Both the position numbers and the translations under genes were made by a program. DNA of 7,366 bases from Pseudomonadota bacterium. Lineage in GTDB: Bacteria; Pseudomonadota; Alphaproteobacteria; Rhizobiales; Xanthobacteraceae. The notes below the pieces were generated by a model, which saw nothing but the letters and a program-made list of their open reading frames with translations, was not told the DNA's origin and ran no database searches. Location of the stretch: contig JAEWCJ010000432.1 of assembly GCA_023390695.1 (NCBI GenBank), positions 1 through 7,366 on the forward strand. The letters run 5' to 3'. Of the stretch, positions 1-6,104 are shown piece by piece. Every line of letters starts with the position of its first letter. Position 1 is the first letter of the stretch.

Positions 1-901
1 CTGCAATGCCTTCCTGCACGCAATCCTTCACGGCACGGCCGGGCCGCAGCGACGCCAGCATGGTCGCCGCCGCCTGTTCCCAGCAATCGATCGCTTTCCG
101 CTGTGCGGCGTCCGGCTCGCCGAAAAAAATCGGCACCGAGAGATCCGACAGATAGAGATCGATCATCGAGTGCAGATCGACGATCACGAACTCGTTCCGG
201 CGAATGACGCGGTCGGTGCTTTGCTGGGTCACGCCGCGCAGAAACGCGGTGCGCTCCCCGCCGCCGACCTCGGTGCCGCCGGTCACCGCCCATGCCCAGG
301 TGCTGCCGTGATCGCGGATCGCCGCCTCCACGAGGCCTGCGAGATGATTTTCCGTGACGCCATCGCGCACGGCCTTCAGCGCCGCCTGGAAGCCGATATG
401 GCCGACCTCCGCGGCCCGCCGCAGGCGCTCGATCTCCGCTGCCGACTTGATCAGCATCAGATCGTCGATATAGCGCACACCATTCACGATCTCCGCGGAC
501 GGCAGCGCGGCTTTCAGATCGAGATATTCGCCGGCGGTCAGCATGCCGGGCGCCACCTGAGCCGCGCCCGGATGCGCCAGGTCGACGCCGACCGGGCCGC
601 GGTCGCTCTTGTGCGCGGCCAGCCGCTTGGCAATCTGCTCGGTCAGGCCGGAGCCGGTGAATTCGACGATCGGGTGCGGACAGGCCTCCGCCTTCACCCG
701 CTCCGAATCCATTGACCAGTAGACCACCTCGCAGTCGCCGGCCGCGGTAACGATGACGGCGCCGCGCCAGGGCATGAAGGCACCGCAGAGATAGTGAAGC
801 GACGCCTGCCGTGTGCCGACATAGGCTGCAATGTTCTCGCGCTGGAGACGCGCCGCCAGCGCAGCGACACGGGCTTTGAAATCGATAGGCTGCATGGACA
901 T
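1..901 (-). CDS. M24-family metallopeptidase / creatinase-fold hydrolase, N-terminal 300 residues (runs off left edge)
   Basis: The minus frame stays open from an ATG at 901-899 to the window edge, giving about 300 residues without the C-terminus. Residues ~8-145 look like the creatinase N-terminal domain. From ~150 (IKSAAEIERLRRAA) the pita-bread M24 domain begins. In the segment VDLHSMIDLYLSD, D242 and D253 have the Asp-x10-Asp spacing of the first two metal ligands of M24 aminopeptidases such as PepP. The remaining His/Glu/Glu ligands would lie outside the window. Family members are cytoplasmic Xaa-Pro peptidases, creatinases or related C-N hydrolases, and the substrate cannot be told. No signal peptide is seen. 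The start is five bases after the stop of the Bug gene, so the two are probably cotranscribed and translationally coupled. An in-frame ATG at 895-893 is an alternative start, and neither has a strong Shine-Dalgarno sequence. The DxD iron site of DddP-type DMSP lyases is absent. Confidence 0.88.
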   Translation of the reverse strand, partial: MSMQPIDFKARVAALAARLQRENIAAYVGTRQASLHYLCGAFMPWRGAVIVTAAGDCEVVYWSMDSERVKAEACPHPIVEFTGSGLTEQIAKRLAAHKSDRGPVGVDLAHPGAAQVAPGMLTAGEYLDLKAALPSAEIVNGVRYIDDLMLIKSAAEIERLRRAAEVGHIGFQAALKAVRDGVTENHLAGLVEAAIRDHGSTWAWAVTGGTEVGGGERTAFLRGVTQQSTDRVIRRNEFVIVDLHSMIDLYLSDLSVPIFFGEPDAAQRKAIDCWEQAAATMLASLRPGRAVKDCVQEGIA

Positions 902-906
902 TACAC

Positions 907-1878
907 TCAATCGATCGACAGATTGGCGCCACGAACGGCCTGCGCCCATTTCGCGGTTTCGCTGGTGATGAACTTGGCGAAGTCCGCCGGCGTCGACGCG
1001 ACGATTTCCGCAGCCTGCGCGGTCAGCTTGCCTTTCACATCCGGGTCGTTCAACGCAGCGGCAATCGCCTTCTGCAGCTTGTCGACAATCGGCGCCGGAG
1101 TATTTGCAGGCGCGACAACGCCGATCCAGCCCTGCGCGTTGTAACCTTTGACGCCGGCCTCGCTCACCGTCGGAACGTCGGGCACGACCGGCGACCGCTT
1201 CTCGCCCGTTACGGCCAGCGCCCGCAATTTTCCTGCCTGCACCAGCGGCAGGGCCGTGATCAGCGAATCGAACATGACCTGCACGTGATTGCCGACCAGA
1301 TCGTTCAGCGCCGGCGCGCTGCCTTTGTAGGGAACATGCGGCATGTTCACACCGGCCTGATGCACGAATAATTCGCCCGACAGATGCATCGAGGTGCCAT
1401 TGCCGCCGGAGGCGCGATTGAGCTTGCCGGGATTGGCCTTCGCGTAATCGATAAGTTCCTGGACGTTTTTCGCCTGCACCTGCGGATTGACGACGAGGAG
1501 CAAGGGATACTGAACGACCTGCGAGACCGGCGCGAAGTCCTTCACCAGATCATAGGTCAGCTTCTTGTAGAGCGTCTGGTTGATGGCGTGGGTCCCGATC
1601 GTCGCCATCAGGATGGTGTAGCCGTCGGGCGCGGCCTTCGCGACGGCATCAGCGCCGATATTGCCACCCCCGCCAGGGCGCGCCTCGACAATCACCGGCT
1701 GCCCGAGCGTTGCGGACATCTTGTCGGCGATGAGGCGCGTGGTGATTTCGGTCGGGCCGCCCGCCGCCGCCGGCACCACGAAGCGGATCGGCTTGGTCGG
1801 ATAGTCCTGCGCGAGCGCCGGCTGGCTGCCGAGCAGCGCAACGCCGATCAGCGCTGAAACATGACGCGCGAATTTCAT
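907..1878 (-). CDS. Tripartite tricarboxylate transporter (Bug/TctC family) periplasmic solute-binding protein
   Basis: The product has 323 residues, the usual length for Bug proteins. A Sec signal peptide covers residues 1-23 (basic start, hydrophobic 8-18, cleavage after ALA before QDYP). The mature protein opens with the family hallmark YPTKPIRFVVP (26-36), followed by AAPDGYT (82-88), HVPYKG (181-186) and a VPDVPTVSEAG stretch (232-242). Such proteins bind a small carboxylate in the periplasm and pass it to a TctA/TctB permease, and no permease gene is present here. In the first ligand loop, GGPTEITTR has E44 where the family usually has Asp, a conservative change that could tune specificity. 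A longer open frame extends upstream to 2367, but it runs through the regulator. The start at 1878 is fixed by the signal peptide and by GGGGAG at 1887-1892, eight bases upstream. Transcription probably begins in the shared operator region and continues into the M24 gene. The ligand is unknown. Confidence 0.95.
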   Translation of the reverse strand: MKFARHVSALIGVALLGSQPALAQDYPTKPIRFVVPAAAGGPTEITTRLIADKMSATLGQPVIVEARPGGGGNIGADAVAKAAPDGYTILMATIGTHAINQTLYKKLTYDLVKDFAPVSQVVQYPLLLVVNPQVQAKNVQELIDYAKANPGKLNRASGGNGTSMHLSGELFVHQAGVNMPHVPYKGSAPALNDLVGNHVQVMFDSLITALPLVQAGKLRALAVTGEKRSPVVPDVPTVSEAGVKGYNAQGWIGVVAPANTPAPIVDKLQKAIAAALNDPDVKGKLTAQAAEIVASTPADFAKFITSETAKWAQAVRGANLSID

Positions 1879-1901
1879 GGTGGAAACTCCCCGGAAAATG
1901 T

Positions 1902-1930
1902 TTGCTTTGTTCGACAGTCGAACATATATT
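1902..1930 (+). promoter_or_regulatory. Candidate promoter of the IclR gene, overlapping the operator
   Basis: A TTGCTT (-35-like, 1902-1907) and a TATATT (-10-like, 1925-1930) are 17 bases apart on the plus strand. The first palindrome fills the spacer and the second starts at the -10 element, so a bound regulator would block RNA polymerase. The AT-rich stretch 1923-1930 could also serve a minus-strand promoter for the Bug gene, but I see no good -35 for that direction. The assignment rests on consensus likeness only. Confidence 0.4.
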
Positions 1931-1942
1931 CGACAGTCGATC
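1908..1942. promoter_or_regulatory. Twin palindromic operator, probable binding site of the adjacent IclR regulator
   Basis: Two copies of TTCGACAGTCGA start at 1910 and 1929, exactly 19 bp apart (about two helical turns). The first sits in a perfect 17-bp palindrome, TGTTCGACAGTCGAACA (1908-1924, centre A1916). The second is a perfect 11-bp palindrome, TCGACAGTCGA (1930-1940), with weaker flanks. Both lie in the 93-bp gap between the divergent Bug gene and the IclR gene, where an autoregulated local regulator would bind. From memory, the PcaR/PcaU-type site is close to GTTCGATAATCGCAC; the first copy matches 12 of those 15 positions and the second 10. That the neighbouring IclR protein binds here is inference. 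Confidence 0.75.
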
Positions 1943-1971
1943 ATTCCTAGCACCCGCCCGCGGCCCCTGCA

Positions 1972-2769
1972 ATGCTGGTCACCCCCGCCGAAATCGAGAA
2001 CTGGCCTTCCGGCAGCGACACCTTTGTCGAGGCTTTCGCCAAGGGCCTCGCGGTCATCGGCGCATTCGGAGAAAGCGGCGGCACGGTTTCCATTTCGGAT
2101 CTCGCCCGGCGGACCGGACTGCCCCGCGCCGGCGTGCGGCGTCTGGTTCTGACGCTCGTGACATTGGGGCTGGCTGAGGAACGGGACGGACGCTTTGCGC
2201 TGACGCAGCGGGTGATGCGGCTCGGTTACGCCTATCTGTCGTCGCTCGACCTGCGGCAGGTTGCCCAGCCGGTGATCGAAAGCCTGGCGCGGGATTGCGG
2301 CGAGGTGGTCGCGGTGTCGGTGCTCGACGGCGACGAAATCGTCTATGTGGTGCGCGCGGAGCCGCAAAGCGTATTGCGGCGCAGCCTCACCATCGGCAGC
2401 CGGCTTCCCGCCTTCTGCACCTCGATGGGGCGCGTGCTGTTATCAGGATTGTCGGAGGGCGCGCTCGCCGCCTTTTTCGCGCGTGCCAGCTTTACCGCCT
2501 TTACCCGGCATACCCTCACGGACCGGCCGGCTCTGCAGCGGGAAATTGCCGTTGGCCGCGAGCAAGGCTGGATCTTCGTGAGCGAGGAACTCGAGCTGGG
2601 CACCTGCGGTATCGCCGCGCCGATCAAGGACGGGCGCGGACGCATCGTCGCCGCGCTCAATATCAGCACCAATCTCGGCCGCTATTCGGAGCGGGCTTTC
2701 GTCAAGCAGTTCAAGGCACCGTTGCTCGACATCGCCGCACAGATTTCCGCCCGCCTGCCGATCCTGTAG
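1972..2769 (+). CDS. IclR-family transcriptional regulator, PcaR/PcaU/PobR-like branch
   Basis: The 265-residue product has typical IclR architecture. The N-terminal winged helix-turn-helix spans ~19-78 (SISDLARRTGLPRAGVRRLV, recognition helix about 51-62; wing near RDGRFALT). The C-terminal effector domain spans ~92-262. GSRLPAFCTSMGR (142-154) and LELGTCGIAAPI (207-218) are strongly reminiscent of the branch that senses aromatic acids such as protocatechuate or 4-hydroxybenzoate (PcaR, PcaU, PobR). It acts in the cytoplasm as a DNA-binding dimer or tetramer. It is divergent from the Bug/M24 pair across the twin operator, so it probably controls that operon and itself. An in-frame TAG at 1948-1950 limits the start. 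The ATG at 1972 has no visible Shine-Dalgarno sequence, so a leaderless or weakly initiated mRNA is possible. The effector is unknown; an aromatic acid is only a guess from the branch. Confidence 0.93.
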   Translation: MLVTPAEIENWPSGSDTFVEAFAKGLAVIGAFGESGGTVSISDLARRTGLPRAGVRRLVLTLVTLGLAEERDGRFALTQRVMRLGYAYLSSLDLRQVAQPVIESLARDCGEVVAVSVLDGDEIVYVVRAEPQSVLRRSLTIGSRLPAFCTSMGRVLLSGLSEGALAAFFARASFTAFTRHTLTDRPALQREIAVGREQGWIFVSEELELGTCGIAAPIKDGRGRIVAALNISTNLGRYSERAFVKQFKAPLLDIAAQISARLPIL

Positions 2770-2905
2770 CGCGCGCAAGAATATCCTCTCTTGGCGGTGC
2801 GCCGCGCGCCGCGGCAACCACATTCCTGCGCGATGGCAGCATAATCGCCGGATTGATCGCGGCCTGTCTCCTCAGTAGGTTGCCGCTATTCACGGGATAC
2901 AGACA
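2770..2905. other. Intergenic gap between regulator and acyl-CoA ligase
   Basis: This 136-bp stretch holds a GC-rich inverted segment around 2798-2816 that does not fold into a clean stem and has no T-run, so I do not call a terminator. No convincing promoter or copy of the TTCGACAGTCGA operator is seen. A weak GGGA (2894-2897) precedes the ligase ATG by eight bases. Read-through from the regulator is possible. Confidence 0.5.
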
Positions 2906-4534
2906 ATGGCGACATCGCCCTACGACACCGACCTTGACCGCACCCCCGCAAATTTCCAGCCGCTGACGCCGCTGCAGTTCTTGGAGCGCTCGGCGAGCGT
3001 GTTTCCGGAGCATGCCGCGATCATCCACGGCGGTCTGCGCCGCAACTATCGCGACTTCTATGCGCGCAGCCGCCGCCTCGCCTCGGCGCTGGCCAAACGC
3101 GGAATCGGCAAGAACGACACCGTGTCGGTCGTGCTCGCCAACACGCCGGCGATGCTGGAAGCGCATTACGGAGTGCCGATGGCGGGCGCCGTGCTGAACG
3201 CGATCAACACGCGTCTCGATGCCGCCGTCATCGCCTTCACCCTCGACCACGCCGACGCCAAGGTGCTGATCGCCGACCGCGAATTCTCCAAGGTAGTGAA
3301 GGAGGCGCTCAAACTCGCCACGGTGAAGCCGCTGGTGATCGACTACGACGATCCCGAATTCGCCGGCGACGGCGAACGGCTCGGCAGCATCGAATACGAG
3401 GACTTCCTGAACGAAGGCGATCCCGGTTTTGCCTGGCAGATGCCCGGCGACGAATGGGACGCCATCTCGCTCAACTACACCTCCGGCACCACCGGCGATC
3501 CGAAGGGCGTCGTCTATCATCACCGCGGCGCCTATCTGCTCGCGATGGGCAATGTCATCACCTGCGGCATGCCGGCGCATCCGGTCTATCTGTGGACGCT
3601 GCCGATGTTCCATTGCAATGGCTGGTGCTTCCCGTGGACGGTCTCGATCGTGGGCGGCACGCATGTCTGCCTGCGCGCGGTGCGTGCGCCCGCGATGTAT
3701 GACGCCATCGTCAATCACGGCGTCACGCATCTGTGCGGGGCGCCGATCGTCATGTCGACGCTGCTGAATGCGAAACCGGAGGAGAAAAAGCCGATCTCGC
3801 ATCAGGTAAATTTCGCGACCGCCGCTGCGCCGCCGCCGGAGGCGGTGCTCGCCGGCATGAAGGCGGCCGGCTTCAACGTCACCCATGTCTACGGGCTCAC
3901 CGAGGTCTACGGCCCGGCGACCGTGAATGACTGGCACGCCGCATGGGACGTGCTCTCCCCCGCCGAACAGGCGGCGAAGAAGGCGCGCCAGGGCGTGCGT
4001 TATCCCGTGCTGGAAGCGCTCGATGTGCTCGATCCCGAAACGATGACGACCGTGCCGCGCGACGGGCAGACGCTGGGCGAAGTCATGTTCCGCGGCAATG
4101 TGGTGATGAAGGGCTACCTGAAAAACAGGAGCGCGACCGAAAAATCGCTCGCCGGCGGCTGGTTTCATTCCGGCGATCTCGGCGTCATCCATCCCGACGG
4201 CTACATCCAGTTGAAGGACCGCTCCAAGGACATCATCATCTCCGGCGGCGAGAATATCTCGTCGATCGAGGTGGAGGACGCGCTCTACAAGCACCCGGCC
4301 GTGCAGGCGGCAGCGGTGGTGGCGAAGGCGGACGAGAAATGGGGCGAGACGCCCTGCGCTTTTGTCGAGCTCAAGCCCGGCCAGAGCGCCAGCGCCGCCG
4401 ATCTCGTCACCTGGTGCAAGCAGAACCTCGCCGGCTACAAGGTGCCGAAATACGTGGTGTTCGCCGAATTGCCGAAGACCTCGACCGGCAAGATCCAGAA
4501 ATTCAAGCTGCGCGACATGGCAAAGGACGTGTGA
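2906..4534 (+). CDS. AMP-forming acyl-CoA synthetase (fatty acid / 3-methylmercaptopropionyl-CoA ligase-like)
   Basis: The 542-residue product is full length for ANL-superfamily acyl-CoA ligases. It activates a carboxylate with ATP to an acyl-adenylate, then transfers it to CoA in the cytoplasm. The phosphate-binding loop is YTSGTTGDPKG (191-201). The adenine/acyl region carries YGLTE (329-333). GGWFHSGD (417-424) supplies the ribose-binding Asp D424. The hinge lies at KDRSKD (437-442), followed by SGGENISSIEVE. The catalytic lysine of the C-terminal domain is K529 in PKTSTGK. All catalytic motifs are intact. The start LTPLQFLERSASVFPEHAAI resembles the DmdB-like and medium/long-chain ligase group, whose members accept diverse short, medium or aromatic-side-chain acids, so the substrate is not fixed. 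The start at 2906 has only a weak GGGA eight bases upstream. It lies codirectional with and 136 bp after the IclR gene, possibly in the same regulon. The gene ends facing a minus-strand operon. Confidence 0.95.
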   Translation: MATSPYDTDLDRTPANFQPLTPLQFLERSASVFPEHAAIIHGGLRRNYRDFYARSRRLASALAKRGIGKNDTVSVVLANTPAMLEAHYGVPMAGAVLNAINTRLDAAVIAFTLDHADAKVLIADREFSKVVKEALKLATVKPLVIDYDDPEFAGDGERLGSIEYEDFLNEGDPGFAWQMPGDEWDAISLNYTSGTTGDPKGVVYHHRGAYLLAMGNVITCGMPAHPVYLWTLPMFHCNGWCFPWTVSIVGGTHVCLRAVRAPAMYDAIVNHGVTHLCGAPIVMSTLLNAKPEEKKPISHQVNFATAAAPPPEAVLAGMKAAGFNVTHVYGLTEVYGPATVNDWHAAWDVLSPAEQAAKKARQGVRYPVLEALDVLDPETMTTVPRDGQTLGEVMFRGNVVMKGYLKNRSATEKSLAGGWFHSGDLGVIHPDGYIQLKDRSKDIIISGGENISSIEVEDALYKHPAVQAAAVVAKADEKWGETPCAFVELKPGQSASAADLVTWCKQNLAGYKVPKYVVFAELPKTSTGKIQKFKLRDMAKDV

Positions 4535-4545
4535 GCACCACCGCA

Positions 4546-4629
4546 TGTCATCGCCGCGAAAGCGGGCGATCCAGTAACCGCAATCGATTCAGTGATTACC
4601 GGATGCCCCACTTTCGCGGGGGCATGACG
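4546..4629. repeat. Long imperfect inverted repeat (Bradyrhizobium-type intergenic palindromic element), possible bidirectional terminator
   Basis: The outer arms 4547-4572 and 4601-4628 are imperfectly complementary: GTCAT at 4547 pairs with ATGAC at 4624-4628, and GCGAAAG near the left arm's middle pairs with CTTTCGC in the right. An inner arm GTAACC (4574-4579) pairs with GATTAC (4594-4599) except at one position. The ends GTCATcgcc...gcgatCCAG and CCGGATgcccc...CATGAC are the form of a short palindromic repeat that I know as abundant between genes in Bradyrhizobiaceae. It sits between convergent genes, so in RNA it would form a long hairpin protecting or ending both transcripts. It encodes nothing obvious. 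Confidence 0.7.
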
Positions 4630-4637
4630 GTCGGAGG

Positions 4638-4676
4638 GAAGGGAGCCGAATAAATCACCTCTTCTCGGTTCCCTTC
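4638..4676. terminator. Candidate hairpin overlapping the stop codon of the coiled-coil gene
   Basis: GAAGGGAGCCGA (4638-4649) pairs with TCGGTTCCCTTC (4665-4676) over 12 positions with a single G-T wobble, leaving a 15-base loop that contains the minus-strand stop codon. There is no T-run on either side, so it is not a classical intrinsic terminator. It may act with the neighbouring palindrome to end convergent transcripts or to slow 3' decay. Confidence 0.3.
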
Positions 4677-5005
4677 GCCTTCTGCAATTCCTCCACTTGC
4701 TTCTGCAGCTTCGCTAGCGCGTCTTTCAACGCTCCAATTTCGCTGTTCACCGCGGCAAGTTGCGCTTTCGCAGCCGCCAATTCCCTGTCGGATGCCGTTT
4801 GCCGCTGCTGCGCATCCAGCGTCACCTTGTTCAGCCGCTGCTGCAGGAATTCGATATTCGCCTGCAGACAGCCGGTGCGCCGCTCCATCTGCTTTTCGGC
4901 GGTGCAGATTTCCAGGCCGCGCACATCCTGCGCCGCGGCGTGCGGCGCTGCGAGAAGTCCGCCCAGCCCGGCCAGCGTCAGGACAATGCGAGGCTTGAAC
5001 CGCAT
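4655..5005 (-). CDS. Small exported coiled-coil protein of unknown function
   Basis: The product has 116 residues. Residues 1-25 form a Sec signal peptide (MRFKPR, hydrophobic 7-20, cleavage after HAAA before QD), so the mature protein of about 91 residues should be periplasmic. The mature N-terminus holds two cysteines, C34 and C46, spaced CX11C around AEKQMERRTG, which could form a disulfide. From about residue 50 to 112 the sequence is highly charged, rich in Leu, Ala, Gln and Lys with heptad-like spacing, and should form one long coiled coil (EIGALKDALAKLQKQVEELQ). The start at 5005 is supported by GAGGGAG at 5014-5020, which overlaps the stop codon of the upstream Bug gene, 13 bp away, so the two are one operon. 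I recognise similar unnamed proteins in Rhizobiales but no function. A role in oligomerising or tethering a periplasmic partner is speculation. Confidence 0.85.
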   Translation of the reverse strand: MRFKPRIVLTLAGLGGLLAAPHAAAQDVRGLEICTAEKQMERRTGCLQANIEFLQQRLNKVTLDAQQRQTASDRELAAAKAQLAAVNSEIGALKDALAKLQKQVEELQKAKGTEKR

Positions 5006-5018
5006 GGCAGCCGCTCCC

Positions 5019-5990
5019 TCATTCCACTTTCAGTTCGAGCTTCTTGATCAGCGCCGACCATTTGGTCTCGTCGCGATCGAGCAAGGCCGCATGTTCCTCC
5101 GGTGTCGAGGACATCGGCACGGCGGCATCGTTGGCGATGCGCTGTTTCACATCGTCCGACGCCAGCGCCTTGCGCAATTCCGCATTGAGGCGGTCGACAA
5201 CCGCGCGCGGCGTGCCCGCCGGCGCGAGCAGCCCGTAATAGAGTTCGGCCTCAAAGCCGGGCAGTCCGGATTCGGCGACGGTCGGCACATCCGGCAGCAG
5301 CGGCGAACGTGCAGCGGAGGTCACCGCAAGCGGACGCAGCGTGCCCGCCTTGAGATTGCCGAAAGCCGGCGGAATGATGTTGCAGGCCACGGCGACATGC
5401 CCGCCGACAAGATCGTTGATGCTTTGTGCCGTGCCTTTGTAGGGGATGAGGTTCATCTGCGCGCCGGACAGCGACATGAACAGTTCGGCGCAAAGATGCG
5501 AGCCGGTCCCTTTCGGCGAGGAACCGATATTGATCTTGCCCGGCTCCTTCTTTGCCGCTGCGATCAGGTCCGCGACCGTTTTGTACGGTGTCGGCGGGTG
5601 CGCCATGAACGCCATCGGCATCACCGCGATCAGTCCGATCGGCGCGAAATCCTTGCGGATATCGTAGCCGGTATTCGGCGCGTAAAGCTGCGGATTGATG
5701 CCGAGCGTGCCGGTATGGCCGAGCAGCAGCGTGTAGCCGTCAGGCGCTGCCTTGGCGACCGCGCGCGTCCCGATCAGGCCGCCGGCGCCGCCGCGATTGT
5801 CCCCCACCACCTGCTGTCCCAACGCCGTGGAGAGCTTGTCGGCGATGATGCGCGCCATGGCGTCGTTGCCGCCCCCGGGTGGAAAAGGCACGACCAGGGT
5901 GACGGGACGCGTCGGATAGCTCTGTCCCTGGGCCGGCAACGCGGCGCAAACCGCAAGCAGAAAAAGACCGTGACGCAGCAATCCCAGCAT
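5019..5990 (-). CDS. Second TTT (Bug/TctC family) periplasmic solute-binding protein
   Basis: The product has 323 residues, the same length as the other Bug protein in this window but clearly diverged from it. The signal peptide covers 1-22 (LLRHGLFLLAVCAAL, cleavage after AQG before QSYP). C15 is not in a good lipobox because Val precedes it. Family marks are YPTRPVTLVVP (25-35), the ligand loop PGGGNDAMAR with the usual Asp D43, AAPDGYTLLLG (81-91), LIPYKG (181-186) and LPDVPTVAESG (232-242). Expected role: periplasmic capture of a small carboxylate for a TctAB permease, which is not encoded nearby. The start is supported by GAGGAAA at 5995-6001. It heads an operon with the small coiled-coil protein. 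A terminator-like hairpin and a tandem repeat lie just upstream. The ligand is unknown, and an orphan, sensor-type role is possible. Confidence 0.95.
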   Translation of the reverse strand: MLGLLRHGLFLLAVCAALPAQGQSYPTRPVTLVVPFPPGGGNDAMARIIADKLSTALGQQVVGDNRGGAGGLIGTRAVAKAAPDGYTLLLGHTGTLGINPQLYAPNTGYDIRKDFAPIGLIAVMPMAFMAHPPTPYKTVADLIAAAKKEPGKINIGSSPKGTGSHLCAELFMSLSGAQMNLIPYKGTAQSINDLVGGHVAVACNIIPPAFGNLKAGTLRPLAVTSAARSPLLPDVPTVAESGLPGFEAELYYGLLAPAGTPRAVVDRLNAELRKALASDDVKQRIANDAAVPMSSTPEEHAALLDRDETKWSALIKKLELKVE

Positions 5991-6002
5991 GCCGTTTCCT
6001 CA

Positions 6003-6034
6003 AATGTTCTGGTTTTGAATGTTCTGTTTTGAAT
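6003..6034. repeat. Two tandem 14/15-bp direct repeats in the leader of the second Bug gene
   Basis: AATGTTCTGGTTTTG (6003-6017) is followed directly by AATGTTCTGTTTTG (6018-6031), identical apart from one G, and then by a further AAT. On the minus strand this places two ATTCAAAAC-type units between the upstream hairpin and the ribosome binding site of the Bug gene. It may be a regulator half-site pair or part of the promoter, or only a slippage duplication. It does not resemble the TTCGACAGTCGA operator. Confidence 0.6.
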
Positions 6035-6070
6035 CAAAGCCGCCAGCCCCCTTTTCGGAGAGCTGGCGGC
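6030..6070 (-). terminator. Probable intrinsic terminator of the minus-strand YdcH-family gene
   Basis: GCCGCCAGC (6039-6047) and GCTGGCGGC (6062-6070) form a perfect 9-bp GC-rich stem with a 14-base loop. Read on the minus strand it is followed by TTTGATTC (6038-6031), a short, imperfect U-tract. It lies about 35 bp after the stop of the gene at 6105-6290 and before the Bug gene, so it should insulate the two transcripts. Confidence 0.55.
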
Positions 6071-6104
6071 CCGCCCGTTAAAATACCCCCCGCAAAAATC
6101 AAGC

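Noticed and set aside
170..715. Plus-strand open frame of 181 codons near the left edge
   Set aside because: It is antisense to the M24 gene, whose creatinase/M24 domain pattern and Asp-x10-Asp motif are convincing.
1879..2367. N-terminal extension of the first Bug protein up to 2367
   Set aside because: It runs antisense through the regulator gene and the operator. The signal peptide and GGGGAG ribosome binding site fix the start at 1878.
2794..2818. GC-rich self-complementary segment after the IclR gene as a terminator
   Set aside because: Pairing breaks after four base pairs and there is no T-run on either strand.
2830..2860. GCGAT/ATCGC bits before the ligase as another IclR site
   Set aside because: They share only a partial core with the twin operator and lack the TTCGAC half-site, so chance is the simpler explanation.
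2711..4546. A 611-codon open frame on the minus strand, antisense to the acyl-CoA ligase
   Set aside because: Its translation is rich in His, Arg and Gly without any domain, as expected for the antisense of a GC-rich gene. The plus strand encodes all motifs of an AMP-forming ligase over the same bases.
4827..6032. A 401-codon plus-strand open frame across the coiled-coil and Bug genes
   Set aside because: Low-complexity Arg-rich translation; it is a shadow of two well-supported minus-strand genes with signal peptides and ribosome binding sites.
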